DNA of 64,000 bases from positions 1 through 64,000 of IMG/VR virus record IMGVR_UViG_3300046314_000148; one strand, given 5' to 3'. Origin of the DNA: a virus. Every line of letters starts with the position of its first letter. Within the stretch, counting starts at the first letter, position 1. Of the stretch, positions 47,846-55,293 are shown one piece after another. The notes under the pieces were generated by a model. The model ran no database searches. It was not told where the DNA came from and saw nothing but the letters and a program-made list of their open reading frames with translations. The translations under genes and the position numbers were made by a program.

Positions 47846-48048
47846 TGTCAGACTCTAAGAAGAAAACTTTTCTAAAAACAATTAGCTGGGAGACGTTTCA
47901 CCTTGTGGGTGTAGCAGGAGTAATCTACCTGTTTACTGGCGAATGGGAGTATGCAACCTGGGGAGCTCTTCTCTATATTGCATGGGAAGCTGTCGGATAT
48001 TTTGTTCACGAGCGATTGTGGACAAAGTTTGGAAAGAAAGTTAAGTAA
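47845..48048 (+). CDS. DUF2061-type membrane protein
   Basis: A 67-residue protein. Two hydrophobic segments (FHLVGVAGVIYLFTGEWEYATW and LLYIAWEAVGYFVHERLW) with KTISWETFH and FVHERLWTKF match the DUF2061 family. The start at 47845 overlaps the endolysin stop. A second DUF2061-type gene lies at 49206, and an APS kinase-like gene between them. Confidence 0.75.
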   Translation: MSDSKKKTFLKTISWETFHLVGVAGVIYLFTGEWEYATWGALLYIAWEAVGYFVHERLWTKFGKKVK

Positions 48049-48224
48049 TGGCAACATATGAATATCAGTGCTTGGCATGTGAGACTAAGTTGTCTGTAAC
48101 TAGAAGCATATCTGATCCAGACCCTGGCTATTTCTGCGAGTCTTGTGGTAATAGGCTAAATAGGGTATACTCAATGAGTAACCCTGTTTTCAAGGGTAGT
48201 GGATTCTATAGAACGGATAAGTAG
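48048..48224 (+). CDS. FmdB-type zinc ribbon protein
   Basis: A 58-residue protein starting MATYEYQCLACETKLSVTRSI, then FCESCGNRLNRVYS. Two CxxC pairs form a zinc ribbon as in the FmdB family of putative regulators. It overlaps both neighbours by 1 nt (TAATG; TAGTG). Its role is unknown. Confidence 0.75.
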   Translation: MATYEYQCLACETKLSVTRSISDPDPGYFCESCGNRLNRVYSMSNPVFKGSGFYRTDK

Positions 48225-48457
48225 TGTCAGAGACAGTGGAGTGGGTACTCACTGCCAACGATCGTTGCGATAGTTGTGGAGCACAAGCGTATGTCCAGGT
48301 AACAGGAGTTACTGGAGACCTTGTGTTCTGCAACCATCACTATAACAAGATCATGGACAGTACCACGGGGTATGAAAAGATGATGAACTTTGCCTACAAC
48401 ATTCTTAACGAGAGAGAAAGACTTGTAGAGAATAGGTTAATAGGAAGCGACAGATGA
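48224..48457 (+). CDS. Small zinc-binding protein of actinophage type
   Basis: A 77-residue protein from a GTG start. CDSCGAQAYVQV and FCNHHYNKIM form a C-x2-C / C-x-H-H zinc site. This is a common small protein of actinobacteria and their phages (recalled as DUF7455, name unchecked). It overlaps the next gene by 4 nt. Confidence 0.65.
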   Translation: MSETVEWVLTANDRCDSCGAQAYVQVTGVTGDLVFCNHHYNKIMDSTTGYEKMMNFAYNILNERERLVENRLIGSDR

Positions 48458-49209
48458 TTATACAGATAATAGGACTACCAGGTAGTGGAAAGACCACCTT
48501 GGCTAAAGCTCTAAAGGAACGCACTAACGCTATCCACCTAAATGCAGACGAGGTACGTGCAGATATAAACTCTGACCTTGGATTTTCAGAGGCGGAAAGA
48601 GAAGAGCAGTCACGCAGACTGGGAGCAATGGCAAGGTTGTTGTCTAACCAGGGCTACGATGTGATTGTTGATTTTGTATGTCCTACTGCAGACACCAGAA
48701 CTGTTTTTGGTAGACCAGATATCCTTATTTGGATGAACACCATTAAGCAGGGAAGATTCCTAGATACAAACAAGTTGTGGCAAGATCCAGAGAATGCAGA
48801 CTACGTGTTCGAAGAGCAGATATCCGTAGATGACATGGCCTCTACAATCATAGAAGAGTTTGCACTTTTTGACTGGTCTGCACCAACGACACTAATGCTT
48901 GGAAGATACCAGCCATGGCACGAGGGCCACCAGATGCTCCGTGACCACGCTGCAGAACGAACAGATCAGATTCTAATTGGGGTTAGAAACACTTATAACA
49001 CTTCCGAAAAAGATCCATTGCCATACGACATGGTTGAAAAGCTTATTTATGATAAAAATTCTGGATATGTAAATCTTATTAAGAGGCTTCCAAACATTAC
49101 TAATATAGTTTACGGTCGTGATGTGGGGTACAAGATCGAGCAGATCGACTTGCCTGCTGAAATACAGGCCATCTCAGCTACTCAAAAACGTAAGGAGATG
49201 GGCATATGA
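48454..49209 (+). CDS. APS kinase-like / nucleotidyltransferase fusion
   Basis: A 251-residue two-domain protein. The N-terminal domain (1-135) is APS kinase-like: P-loop GLPGSGKTTLAKAL, LNADEVRADINSDLGFSEAEREEQSRR, GYDVIVDFVCPTADTR. The known reaction is phosphorylation of adenylylsulfate to PAPS. The C-terminal domain (about 147-251) has MLGRYQPWHEGHQMLRD, an HxGH nucleotidylyltransferase motif, and RNTYNTSEKDPLPYDMVEKLI, closest to NMN adenylyltransferase-type enzymes. The domain pair is unusual. It is flanked by two DUF2061 genes. The window also holds a sulfotransferase that needs PAPS (60937). ATP sulfurylase is not seen. Confidence 0.75.
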   Translation: MIIQIIGLPGSGKTTLAKALKERTNAIHLNADEVRADINSDLGFSEAEREEQSRRLGAMARLLSNQGYDVIVDFVCPTADTRTVFGRPDILIWMNTIKQGRFLDTNKLWQDPENADYVFEEQISVDDMASTIIEEFALFDWSAPTTLMLGRYQPWHEGHQMLRDHAAERTDQILIGVRNTYNTSEKDPLPYDMVEKLIYDKNSGYVNLIKRLPNITNIVYGRDVGYKIEQIDLPAEIQAISATQKRKEMGI

Positions 49210-49415
49210 AAGAAACAAATAAAAGATCAATAGTCAAGGCGTTAACTTATAGATTTTGGCAAAGTCTAAACACATTCTTGATTTCTTTGGTTGTTACTGG
49301 TAAACTAGATATGGCTGCTGCTATTGTTAGTATTGAAGTTGTAGTAAAGATAGTTATTTACTTCTTCCATGAACGCATCTGGAGCAAAATTAAATGGGGT
49401 TTAAAAAATGTTTGA
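49206..49415 (+). CDS. DUF2061-type membrane protein
   Basis: A 69-residue protein with two hydrophobic segments (FWQSLNTFLISLVVTG, AAIVSIEVVVKIVIYFFHERIW), the RSIVKALTYRFWQ start and FFHERIW ending of DUF2061. It overlaps the fusion gene by 4 nt and the nuclease gene by 8 nt. It differs from the 47845 copy but has the same topology. Confidence 0.75.
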   Translation: MKETNKRSIVKALTYRFWQSLNTFLISLVVTGKLDMAAAIVSIEVVVKIVIYFFHERIWSKIKWGLKNV

Positions 49416-49812
49416 GTATTATGTAAAAGAAGTAACCAACGTAGTAGATGGAGATACCATTGACGTTGTAATCGATCTAGGGTTTGACATTAGCTTTAGT
49501 TCACGTGTTCGCCTGGCTGGTATTGATACCCCAGAGTCACGCACAACTGACAAGGCTGAGAAGGCCCTAGGCCTAGAGTCCAAGGAATATCTTAAGAAGG
49601 CCATCAAAGCTGCCAAGACTGTCGTAATCAAGACTGAGAAGATGGATTCCTCGGAGAAGTACGGTCGCATTCTTGGCTGGGTATATCTAGATGGATCTGG
49701 AAACTCTATCAATAACGAAATGATTGAGAAGGGCTACGCCTGGGGATACCTGGGTGACACCAAGGTAAAAGATTTTGATGCCCTAGCAAAGCAACGTGCA
49801 CTCCATAAGTAG
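49408..49812 (+). CDS. Thermonuclease (SNase)-like protein
   Basis: A 134-residue nuclease. Conserved elements: NVVDGDTIDVVIDLG (calcium-binding Asp), RVRLAGIDTPESR (Arg, Asp), EKYGRILGWVYLD (Glu-Arg) and GYAWGY. Catalytic Arg/Glu/Arg positions appear intact. No signal peptide. It cuts DNA or RNA with calcium in this family; a role in host DNA breakdown is possible. Confidence 0.85.
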   Translation: MFEYYVKEVTNVVDGDTIDVVIDLGFDISFSSRVRLAGIDTPESRTTDKAEKALGLESKEYLKKAIKAAKTVVIKTEKMDSSEKYGRILGWVYLDGSGNSINNEMIEKGYAWGYLGDTKVKDFDALAKQRALHK

Positions 49813-49818
49813 TATAAT
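49813..49818 (+). promoter_or_regulatory. -10 element, leaderless start for 49825
   Basis: TATAAT at 49813-49818, 6 nt (ATATTT), ATG at 49825. Preceded by TAG, not TGN, so weaker than the others. Confidence 0.6.
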
Positions 49819-49824
49819 ATATTT

Positions 49825-50262
49825 ATGGAATACGTTATAGGAGCAACGCTCACACTAATTACTGTTGCAGTCTGTAACATATTGCTTAGAAAAAATGTTT
49901 CTAGGTCTATAAAGGTAAACGTAAACTCTAGCCAGTCTAGAACATACCAGCTAATGAGACCATTAGTCTTCTTCGAAGACCTGCTTTCTTCTAAGCTAGA
50001 GCCGAGGATGCCAACACAAAGCAGTAGGCACCACGATAAGGTTCACGTCAAGGTTATCATTTCAGATACCGAAGCGTATTGGATTGCTAATAGTAAATTC
50101 TACGTTGCCGAGGTAAAAGACGAGATGATAGTTCAGGAAACAACCCGAGAGGTTGACACGATGGCCATGGATGATGTACAATTGAAAAAGATTATAGATA
50201 TCGTAGACATGTTAGGAGAAGAAAATGATCGTGGTAGTTCAGGGAACAAAGAGATTCGATGA
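49825..50262 (+). CDS. Hypothetical protein with N-terminal membrane anchor
   Basis: A 145-residue protein. Residues 3-22 (YVIGATLTLITVAVCNILL) form one membrane helix, then a basic stretch and a soluble domain (KVHVKVIISDTEAYWIANSKFYVAEV). I do not recognise it. The end overlaps the next gene by 38 nt. Confidence 0.6.
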   Translation: MEYVIGATLTLITVAVCNILLRKNVSRSIKVNVNSSQSRTYQLMRPLVFFEDLLSSKLEPRMPTQSSRHHDKVHVKVIISDTEAYWIANSKFYVAEVKDEMIVQETTREVDTMAMDDVQLKKIIDIVDMLGEENDRGSSGNKEIR

Positions 50263-50575
50263 CTATTCAGTCTTCTTAACTGGCATGAGGTCTGCCCTAA
50301 TTAATCTAACAGACAATGATAAGTCATTCACAGTATTTAGTGCAGGACCAGCAAACATCAATGCTATGGCAATGGAGTTTGTGAATGTTACAGAGAGAAG
50401 CCTAAAGGCAAGAGGGATCAAGTCAAAGCTTGTCAAGGTTCCACCTAGCTGGATTGAAAATAATGTTGATGACATAGATCTGTTTGCATACTATGCATTG
50501 CCTAAAGAGCCAATTCCAGAGATGGTTACATCTGTAAGTAACAAAGGTGTAAACGTTCAGTTTTACAGATTTTAA
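50225..50575 (+). CDS. Hypothetical protein, SLOG-like fold possible
   Basis: A 116-residue protein starting with a strand and glycine-turn (MIVVVQGTKRFDDYSVFLTGM), then FTVFSAGPANINAMAMEFV, similar in order to Rossmann-type SLOG nucleotide-binding proteins. The call is tentative. GGAGAAG precedes the ATG within the upstream gene. Confidence 0.4.
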   Translation: MIVVVQGTKRFDDYSVFLTGMRSALINLTDNDKSFTVFSAGPANINAMAMEFVNVTERSLKARGIKSKLVKVPPSWIENNVDDIDLFAYYALPKEPIPEMVTSVSNKGVNVQFYRF

Positions 50576-50599
50576 ATACTGACATAGAGGTATTTAAAA

Positions 50600-50619
50600 G
50601 TCCCGTAGATATTCGGGAC
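50600..50619 (+). promoter_or_regulatory. Intergenic hairpin
   Basis: GTCCCG (50600-50605) pairs with CGGGAC (50614-50619) around an 8-nt loop in the leader of the 50651 gene. No T-tract follows, so it is more likely an mRNA structure or processing site than a terminator. Confidence 0.35.
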
Positions 50620-50650
50620 ACAAATAAACAAAATATAAGGAGAAGAGACG

Positions 50651-50863
50651 ATGAAAATCATTACGTCTCTAGAGCAAATGGACAAAATTGTCCGATCAGA
50701 AAAGTCTTTGCGTTGGAATGGCTGGGATGTAGAACATACAACCCCCAACCCAACTGCCTGGAGTAAGCCAAACGGTGTTTTTGTCAGGGGCAGATGGTAT
50801 GTGAAAGAAACATTTCCTATCACTGAGTCTGGGTGGGAGATCCCTGGCAAGTTTGTGAGGTAG
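50651..50863 (+). CDS. Hypothetical protein
   Basis: A 70-residue protein with ribosome site AAGGAGA. Pattern SLRWNGWDVEHTTPNPTAWSKPNGVFVRGRWYVKETF is rich in Trp/Pro and resembles small proteins I recall next to WhiB in actinophages. Function unknown. Confidence 0.65.
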   Translation: MKIITSLEQMDKIVRSEKSLRWNGWDVEHTTPNPTAWSKPNGVFVRGRWYVKETFPITESGWEIPGKFVR

Positions 50864-50866
50864 CTC

Positions 50867-51157
50867 ATGGACATATCCAGAGATAAGTGGAAAGACGATG
50901 CCAAGTGCATTAAGTTTGACACAAATCTATTCTTCGATACATATGAAGAAGACCCAGAAATCAGAGCCGATGTAGATGAGATGTGCTTTGGCTGCCCCGT
51001 AGCAAGAAAATGTTTTGCTATCGGTGTTTCTCAGAAATCCTGGGGAGTATGGGGTGGCATATACTTGGAGGATGGCGAAATATCTAAAGAGTTTAACAGA
51101 CACAAGACAAAGGCTCAGTGGGGTAACACTTGGCAAAAGCTAACCAATGATAGATAG
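50867..51157 (+). CDS. whiB: WhiB family transcriptional regulator
   Basis: A 96-residue protein. Conserved: Cys in AKCIKFD, then EMCFGCPVARKCFAIGV (C-x2-C-x5-C), the four cluster ligands, and GVWGGIYLEDGE, the family's beta-turn. The C-terminus is basic (NRHKTKAQWGNTWQK), which fits DNA contact. WhiB proteins occur only in Actinobacteria and their phages, so this gene sets the host group. Phage WhiB proteins can redirect host transcription or block superinfection. Confidence 0.93.
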   Translation: MDISRDKWKDDAKCIKFDTNLFFDTYEEDPEIRADVDEMCFGCPVARKCFAIGVSQKSWGVWGGIYLEDGEISKEFNRHKTKAQWGNTWQKLTNDR

Positions 51158-51165
51158 GATGATTG

Positions 51166-51402
51166 ATGTATACAGACGCAATGAAAGTAGCATTCCATTC
51201 TATTCCAGCACCTAAAAACTTTGGAGTTCGCCTAGAAGACAATGACACGTTCCTAACCATTAGGGCAAAAGAAGACGTATTTATGAGACTATACGATGAC
51301 GAAAAGCGTCAGGCTGTGGAGTACATGATTCGACTGAAGAAGGCCCTAGAGGATAACGGAGCCATTGTGCTCATCGTTCGAGAAGGTGGCAAAGAAGAAT
51401 GA
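51166..51402 (+). CDS. Hypothetical protein
   Basis: A 78-residue protein from the ATG at 51166 (AGGA 7 nt upstream). Sequence MYTDAMKVAFHSIPAPKNFGVRLEDNDTFL... is mixed alpha/beta with no clear motif. It overlaps the next start by 4 nt. Confidence 0.55.
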   Translation: MYTDAMKVAFHSIPAPKNFGVRLEDNDTFLTIRAKEDVFMRLYDDEKRQAVEYMIRLKKALEDNGAIVLIVREGGKEE

Positions 51403-51791
51403 TAAATTGGATAGATATTCTAGCCTTGATTCCGATGCTTGGATTAATATTTGTGGCATATCAGTATCTAGTCATAAAGAGACAAAACACGAATCTGGCA
51501 AAGATGTTTATGCAGTCTGAAGTAGACAAGAATCTACTTGGACAGCAGATCTTACAGATCAGAGAAGACAAGAGGCTGCTAGAGTCTGATGAGTTCATGA
51601 TGTTTTTAAACAATAGCCGTCAGGCAGCGTTTGACTACATCGAGGATGCACAGGCTGGAATTAAAAAGTTCGACGAGGATGTTCGTCTAATTCTTTTAGA
51701 AGAAAACTCATCTGCAGCCACGCTGGTAAAGATTCTAGAAGCTAATAAGCAGCTTCAAAAGCTATTGCCAGATAGTATAAATAAACAATAA
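51399..51791 (+). CDS. Membrane-anchored coiled-coil protein
   Basis: A 130-residue protein. Residues 4-24 (WIDILALIPMLGLIFVAYQYL) form one membrane helix. The rest is a charged helical coiled coil (SEVDKNLLGQQILQIREDKRLLE...). Short membrane-anchored coiled coils upstream of a holin-like gene may act as spanin-like or holin regulators. Function is not established. Confidence 0.5.
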   Translation: MINWIDILALIPMLGLIFVAYQYLVIKRQNTNLAKMFMQSEVDKNLLGQQILQIREDKRLLESDEFMMFLNNSRQAAFDYIEDAQAGIKKFDEDVRLILLEENSSAATLVKILEANKQLQKLLPDSINKQ

Positions 51792-51801
51792 GGAGAAATA
51801 A

Positions 51802-52167
51802 ATGAATAAGCAACTAAAAGCAGCATCAGCATCGTACGCAAGATCAGTTCTTGCTGCAGCATCTGCCCTATACCTAGCTGGGGTAACTGACCCAGGACAG
51901 CTACTAAACGCACTAATCGCAGGTATCCTACCAGTAGCACTACGTGCATTAAACAAGAACGATCCAGCATTCGGTATAATCGAGAAGCTTGCACAGCCAC
52001 ACCTGGCAAAGCTATCGGATGGTGAGCCTGTAATCTCTAAGGAATATCTGGAGAAGAACAGGGAAGCCATCGAGAAGCTCGCTTCTGAATACCAGAAGGC
52101 TAGCAAGGCTCAGGCAGCTAAGGCAGCTGCTAAGCCAACCACTAAGCCAACACCGAAGAAGAAGTAA
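51802..52167 (+). CDS. Holin-like protein
   Basis: A 121-residue protein with ribosome site AAGGAGA. The N-terminal half has hydrophobic stretches (SYARSVLAAASALYLAG, LLNALIAGILPVALRALN) and the C-terminus is Lys/Ala/Pro-rich (KAAAKPTTKPTPKKK). Composition and topology match holins of actinobacteriophages. A terminator follows. Confidence 0.65.
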   Translation: MNKQLKAASASYARSVLAAASALYLAGVTDPGQLLNALIAGILPVALRALNKNDPAFGIIEKLAQPHLAKLSDGEPVISKEYLEKNREAIEKLASEYQKASKAQAAKAAAKPTTKPTPKKK

Positions 52168-52184
52168 TTCTCTTAGTATAGATA

Positions 52185-52213
52185 GGGGGGCCGCAGATGC
52201 GGTCCCTCTTTTC
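52185..52213 (+). terminator. Rho-independent terminator after holin-like gene
   Basis: Stem GGGGGGCCGC / GCGGTCCCTC (52185-52208) with a 4-nt AGAT loop is followed by TCTTTTCTT. It lies between convergent genes. Confidence 0.85.
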
Positions 52214-52218
52214 TTATG

Positions 52219-52929
52219 CTAGTATACTATCCTATTGTCCCAGGCATAGCTCCAGGAGATTCTACCAAGGTCGCTAGACGAAGTATCTGGCCTCTTGCTG
52301 AAGTCCTTAAAGTTCGCTACGTGAGCCCCATCGTAATGATACTCTAGGGTGGTCTTGCCAGACTTGAGATCATCTATTGTGGTAAATGAACTGCCCATCT
52401 CCCCAATCCCGATCCTCTCCGTAGCCTGAGTGAACACCCTGCCCATCTGAGCAGTGCCACCTATGTATGCTGGGTCCTTGCCATACTCTCTAGCGTTATA
52501 TATGTTAGATAAGTTTATTATGCACTCTAGAATTTCTGGTTGTCTCGGCAGAGAATATATAACAGCATTCTGGATAATGCTTTTGTATTTAAATATCTTT
52601 TTTAGGGCATTGTCTCTAAATACGATGATGTCTTTTTCTAAAGCTATCTTATCTATAAATCTAATTCCCAGGTCAGAGTAGATGCCTCCATGAACATACA
52701 GGATGCACAGCCTGGCAAGGTCTGCCTTGTAAGCGTATGGCTTAACTGCATTGTAGGCCGTAAGGACAGATGGCCCAAAGTTGCTACTAATCAGATCCTT
52801 TATCATTCGGTCATCCCATATTCGGATATCCACACCCTGGGTGCTGGCAAAGGCCCCGATCTCATCTGAATATGTATCTAGATAAACATCTCGCATGGTT
52901 CCAAGGTATATAAGATGTCCTAGATTCAT
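52219..52929 (-). CDS. GT32-type glycosyltransferase
   Basis: A 236-residue minus-strand protein. AYKADLARLCILYVHGGIYSDLGI is the DxD sugar-binding region of the Gly_transf_sug (GT32) family, with SDLG in place of the usual DxD. The N-terminus (LGHLIYLGTMRDVY) and INLSNIYN... fit a GT-A fold. It is expressed from its own leaderless promoter, divergent from the RNA/Dps region. Confidence 0.75.
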   Translation of the reverse strand: MNLGHLIYLGTMRDVYLDTYSDEIGAFASTQGVDIRIWDDRMIKDLISSNFGPSVLTAYNAVKPYAYKADLARLCILYVHGGIYSDLGIRFIDKIALEKDIIVFRDNALKKIFKYKSIIQNAVIYSLPRQPEILECIINLSNIYNAREYGKDPAYIGGTAQMGRVFTQATERIGIGEMGSSFTTIDDLKSGKTTLEYHYDGAHVANFKDFSKRPDTSSSDLGRISWSYAWDNRIVY

Positions 52930-52935
52930 GACTAA

Positions 52936-52944
52936 AGTATATCA
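52936..52944 (-). promoter_or_regulatory. Extended -10 promoter, leaderless start for GT32 gene
   Basis: On the minus strand: TGA-TATACT (plus coordinates 52936-52944), 6 nt (TTAGTC), ATG at 52929. Confidence 0.7.
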
Positions 52945-52950
52945 TAATGG

Positions 52951-52959
52951 TGATATACT
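52951..52959 (+). promoter_or_regulatory. Extended -10 promoter for candidate RNA
   Basis: TGA-TATACT at 52951-52959. The predicted start is G52966, exactly the first base of a 13-bp stem. It is back to back with the minus-strand promoter. Confidence 0.5.
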
Positions 52960-52965
52960 AATACT

Positions 52966-53055
52966 GTCCCCCACATGGGCCTACGCTTAGGATGGATTAG
53001 TTACCTATTTATAAGACCGTGGCCATCGTGCTTGAATTGCCCGTGTGGGGGCTTT
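52966..53055 (+). ncRNA. Candidate small structured RNA
   Basis: A 13-bp stem (CCCCCACATGGGC at 52968-52980 with GCCCGTGTGGGGG at 53039-53051, one G-U) encloses 58 nt; an inner GATGG/CCATC helix is possible. The 5' end matches the predicted start. The end is followed by CTTT. No ORF of note lies within it. It is not a known tRNA or 6S type by eye. It directly precedes the leaderless Dps-like gene. Confidence 0.45.
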
Positions 53056-53056
53056 A

Positions 53057-53065
53057 TGGTATACT
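53057..53065 (+). promoter_or_regulatory. Extended -10 promoter, leaderless start for Dps-like gene
   Basis: TGG-TATACT at 53057-53065, 6 nt, ATG 53072. It overlaps the end of the candidate RNA. Confidence 0.65.
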
Positions 53066-53071
53066 TTTCAT

Positions 53072-53530
53072 ATGGAACAATTACTTATTCAGCTCAAGCA
53101 GCTACTGGCAGACAACATTGCCCTTGCATTTAAGGCACAGGGATACCACTGGAACGTAGAGAGCGACGATTTCCCACAGTTGCACGAATTCTTCGGAAAA
53201 ATATATGAAAACTTTGGTGGTGCAACAGACGGCTATGCAGAGTGGATGCGTATGCTTAAGGTCTACGCACCATATCGCCTAGTTGACTTCTTTGACCAGA
53301 CAACCGTAGGTGAGCCATATATTATCGGGGAGCCAGAGCCAATGCTCGCTGACCTATACACATCAATTGAAAAGCACATTGCAGATCTTGTCGTCGCAGG
53401 AAAGCTAGCTAACACATCTAGCGAATTCGGACTAGCAAACTTCTTTGCCGAGCGTCAGACAGCTTCTCAGAAGCTTTGCTGGCAACTACGTGCATCTATC
53501 GAGATAGAGGAACCAGACACCAATGAATAA
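53072..53530 (+). CDS. Dps/ferritin-like protein
   Basis: A 152-residue protein. AFKAQGYHWNVESDDFPQLHEFFGKIYENF carries the Dps ferroxidase His/Asp region, with helix II (GATDGYAEWMRML) and a third helix set (LADLYTSIEKHIADLV). The start at 53072 is set by the leaderless promoter; an upstream in-frame ATG at 53045 is less likely. It may bind DNA or iron in the infected cell; some actinophages carry similar genes. Confidence 0.8.
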   Translation: MEQLLIQLKQLLADNIALAFKAQGYHWNVESDDFPQLHEFFGKIYENFGGATDGYAEWMRMLKVYAPYRLVDFFDQTTVGEPYIIGEPEPMLADLYTSIEKHIADLVVAGKLANTSSEFGLANFFAERQTASQKLCWQLRASIEIEEPDTNE

Positions 53531-54068
53531 TGATTTAATCACAAAGCAATCACCTTGCTGGGACGGATACGTTCAGCGTGGCATGAAGCCAGGAGAAGGT
53601 GGGGCCATGGTTCCTAACTGCGTTCCTGCAGAAAAGGCAGACGACCTATTCGAAGACTCAGACGATGTCGAATACGATACAGACTCTATGGCAAAGGCCG
53701 AAGGCTATTCTCCTCCAGCTGGTGCAAGAGCAGCAGCACGTAGAGCTATCAAGTTTAAGGAAGATGGCAAGGCTAATGGGGCTGGAACATCTGTAGGCTG
53801 GACTCGTGCAGGGCAGCTGGCAAGAGGGGAGACCATCTCTCTTAGTACTGTTAAGCGTATGTACTCATACTTCTCACGCCACGAGGTAGACAAGAAGGGC
53901 AAGGACTGGGGAAACTCTGCTAACCCATCTAATGGATACATCATGTGGCTTGCCTGGGGTGGAGATGCAGGGTACTCTTGGTCACGTAAGATAGCCCAGA
54001 AGGCTTCGGACAAGGCCCTATTCTCTGACTTCGGCAAAGATTACACAAAGTCTTCTAAGATAGTTTAG
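53523..54068 (+). CDS. Hypothetical conserved phage protein
   Basis: A 181-residue protein. N-terminal PCWDGYVQRGMKPGEGGAMVPNCVP is a segment I have seen on various phage proteins. The C-terminal part (YSPPAGARAAARRAIKFKEDGKANG, GNSANPSNGYIMWLAWGGDAG) is a compact basic domain repeated in many phage proteomes. Function unknown. It overlaps the Dps-like gene by 8 nt. Confidence 0.6.
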   Translation: MNNDLITKQSPCWDGYVQRGMKPGEGGAMVPNCVPAEKADDLFEDSDDVEYDTDSMAKAEGYSPPAGARAAARRAIKFKEDGKANGAGTSVGWTRAGQLARGETISLSTVKRMYSYFSRHEVDKKGKDWGNSANPSNGYIMWLAWGGDAGYSWSRKIAQKASDKALFSDFGKDYTKSSKIV

Positions 54069-54079
54069 GTAGCTATAGT

Positions 54080-55018
54080 ATGGGTCAGCCCACTATATTC
54101 ATAACCATACCAGCATACGAGGATCCTCAGCTCCTGGAGACCATAGAGGGGGCACTGGACAATGCCTTATATCCAGAAAGACTATTCTTTTGTATTGGTA
54201 TGCAATACAGAGTTCTGCCAGATATATCTAAATACCTAAGTAATCCAAATTTCAAATTTTTATTTTATGATGTAGATACTAGACCAGGTGTGTACCAGAT
54301 CAGAAAAGAGATGGCAGACGAGCACAGCGGCCAGGACTATTTTATGATGATCGACTCACACATGACATTTGTCAAGTATTGGGACTCTATGTTGGTAAAT
54401 GACTATAAAAATTTGGTGGCAACTCACGGAGAAAAGACCGTGATGTCTAAGCCAGTGACACACAAGATAGGCTTGACCCTAAACAATGGGCATATAAACG
54501 ATTATCCATGTTGGGAGATAAATCGCAATGTCAGCCCTAAAGAGATCAATAGGTTTTTAATTCCAGCAGTTCGCAACATCCCATGGAATGGTGATAGATT
54601 TATAAAGATATACTACGCCTGTAGCCATTTCTTTTTTACTAGCAAAAAGTTTCTAGAGGACCTTGGATTTTTCTCAGGTATAAGATTCTATTGCGAGGAA
54701 CTAATAACTAGCGTCCTAATTTACATATCTGGTTGGGACATATACATGAATCCATCTCATATATTAGTTGGCCACGATGATAAAAAAACCATGAGAAGCC
54801 TATACAATAGAGATAGCTACTCTCTGGCCGATGGCAAGACCTTTACGGCAATAGAAGATGACGGGGGTACCAAGTTGGAGATTGCAAGGTTTGTGCTAAC
54901 TGGAAAGTCTAAGCTCATAGATGTGAACGCTAGCAGATCAGTAGAAGATTATTACACGGTGTCTGGCCTAGCTGACGTATATCGTGAGCTAAAGGTCGAA
55001 AATCTAATATTAGATTAA
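54080..55018 (+). CDS. GlcNAc-type glycosyltransferase
   Basis: A 312-residue protein. Start TIFITIPAYEDPQLLETIEGAL is the GT-A first strand; the active site is FMMIDSHMTFVKYWDSML (DxH in place of DxD), as in the GlcNAc transferase family related to Skp1 glycosyltransferases. FFFTSKKFLEDLGFFSGIRFYCEELITSVLIYISG continues the fold. It overlaps the end of the convergent HNH gene. Confidence 0.7.
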   Translation: MGQPTIFITIPAYEDPQLLETIEGALDNALYPERLFFCIGMQYRVLPDISKYLSNPNFKFLFYDVDTRPGVYQIRKEMADEHSGQDYFMMIDSHMTFVKYWDSMLVNDYKNLVATHGEKTVMSKPVTHKIGLTLNNGHINDYPCWEINRNVSPKEINRFLIPAVRNIPWNGDRFIKIYYACSHFFFTSKKFLEDLGFFSGIRFYCEELITSVLIYISGWDIYMNPSHILVGHDDKKTMRSLYNRDSYSLADGKTFTAIEDDGGTKLEIARFVLTGKSKLIDVNASRSVEDYYTVSGLADVYRELKVENLILD

Positions 55019-55255
55019 GTCGTGCTCTCTTAGGTATGTTCTGGCTTTATGGCAGTTCGAGCAAACGACATCGCACTTTCTGACCTCTTTCCAGGCAGCG
55101 TCTCTACCAAACTTCTTTAGGACCCTGTATACTATGTCAACCTTCTTGACACCTGGACGATGATCAAACTCTAGGATGTAGTGGGGGTACTTAACCTTAC
55201 AGTCAAGGCAGCCCATCTTTTCCTTATGCGTCTGAAACTCAAGAAAGCTTGTCAT
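55010..55255 (-). CDS. HNH-type nuclease-like protein
   Basis: An 81-residue minus-strand protein. Zinc pairs: MGCLDCKVK and VVCSNCHKARTYL. HYILEFDHRPGVKK is the HNH beta-alpha motif (Asp-His). Small HNH proteins often act in packaging or as homing nucleases. Expressed from a leaderless-type promoter (TGT-TATAAT, 7 nt, ATG). Confidence 0.7.
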   Translation of the reverse strand: MTSFLEFQTHKEKMGCLDCKVKYPHYILEFDHRPGVKKVDIVYRVLKKFGRDAAWKEVRKCDVVCSNCHKARTYLREHDLI

Positions 55256-55262
55256 CTATTAA

Positions 55263-55287
55263 ATTATAACATTATTGGTTGTATAAT
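55263..55287. promoter_or_regulatory. Divergent leaderless promoters
   Basis: Minus strand: TATAAT at 55263-55268 with TGT before it, 7 nt from ATG 55255. Plus strand: TATAAT at 55282-55287, 6 nt from ATG 55294. The two genes are separated by only 38 nt. Confidence 0.65.
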
Positions 55288-55293
55288 TATTGT

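Noticed and set aside
50600-50619. Hairpin as Rho-independent terminator
   Set aside because: No T-tract follows; it is more likely a leader or processing structure.
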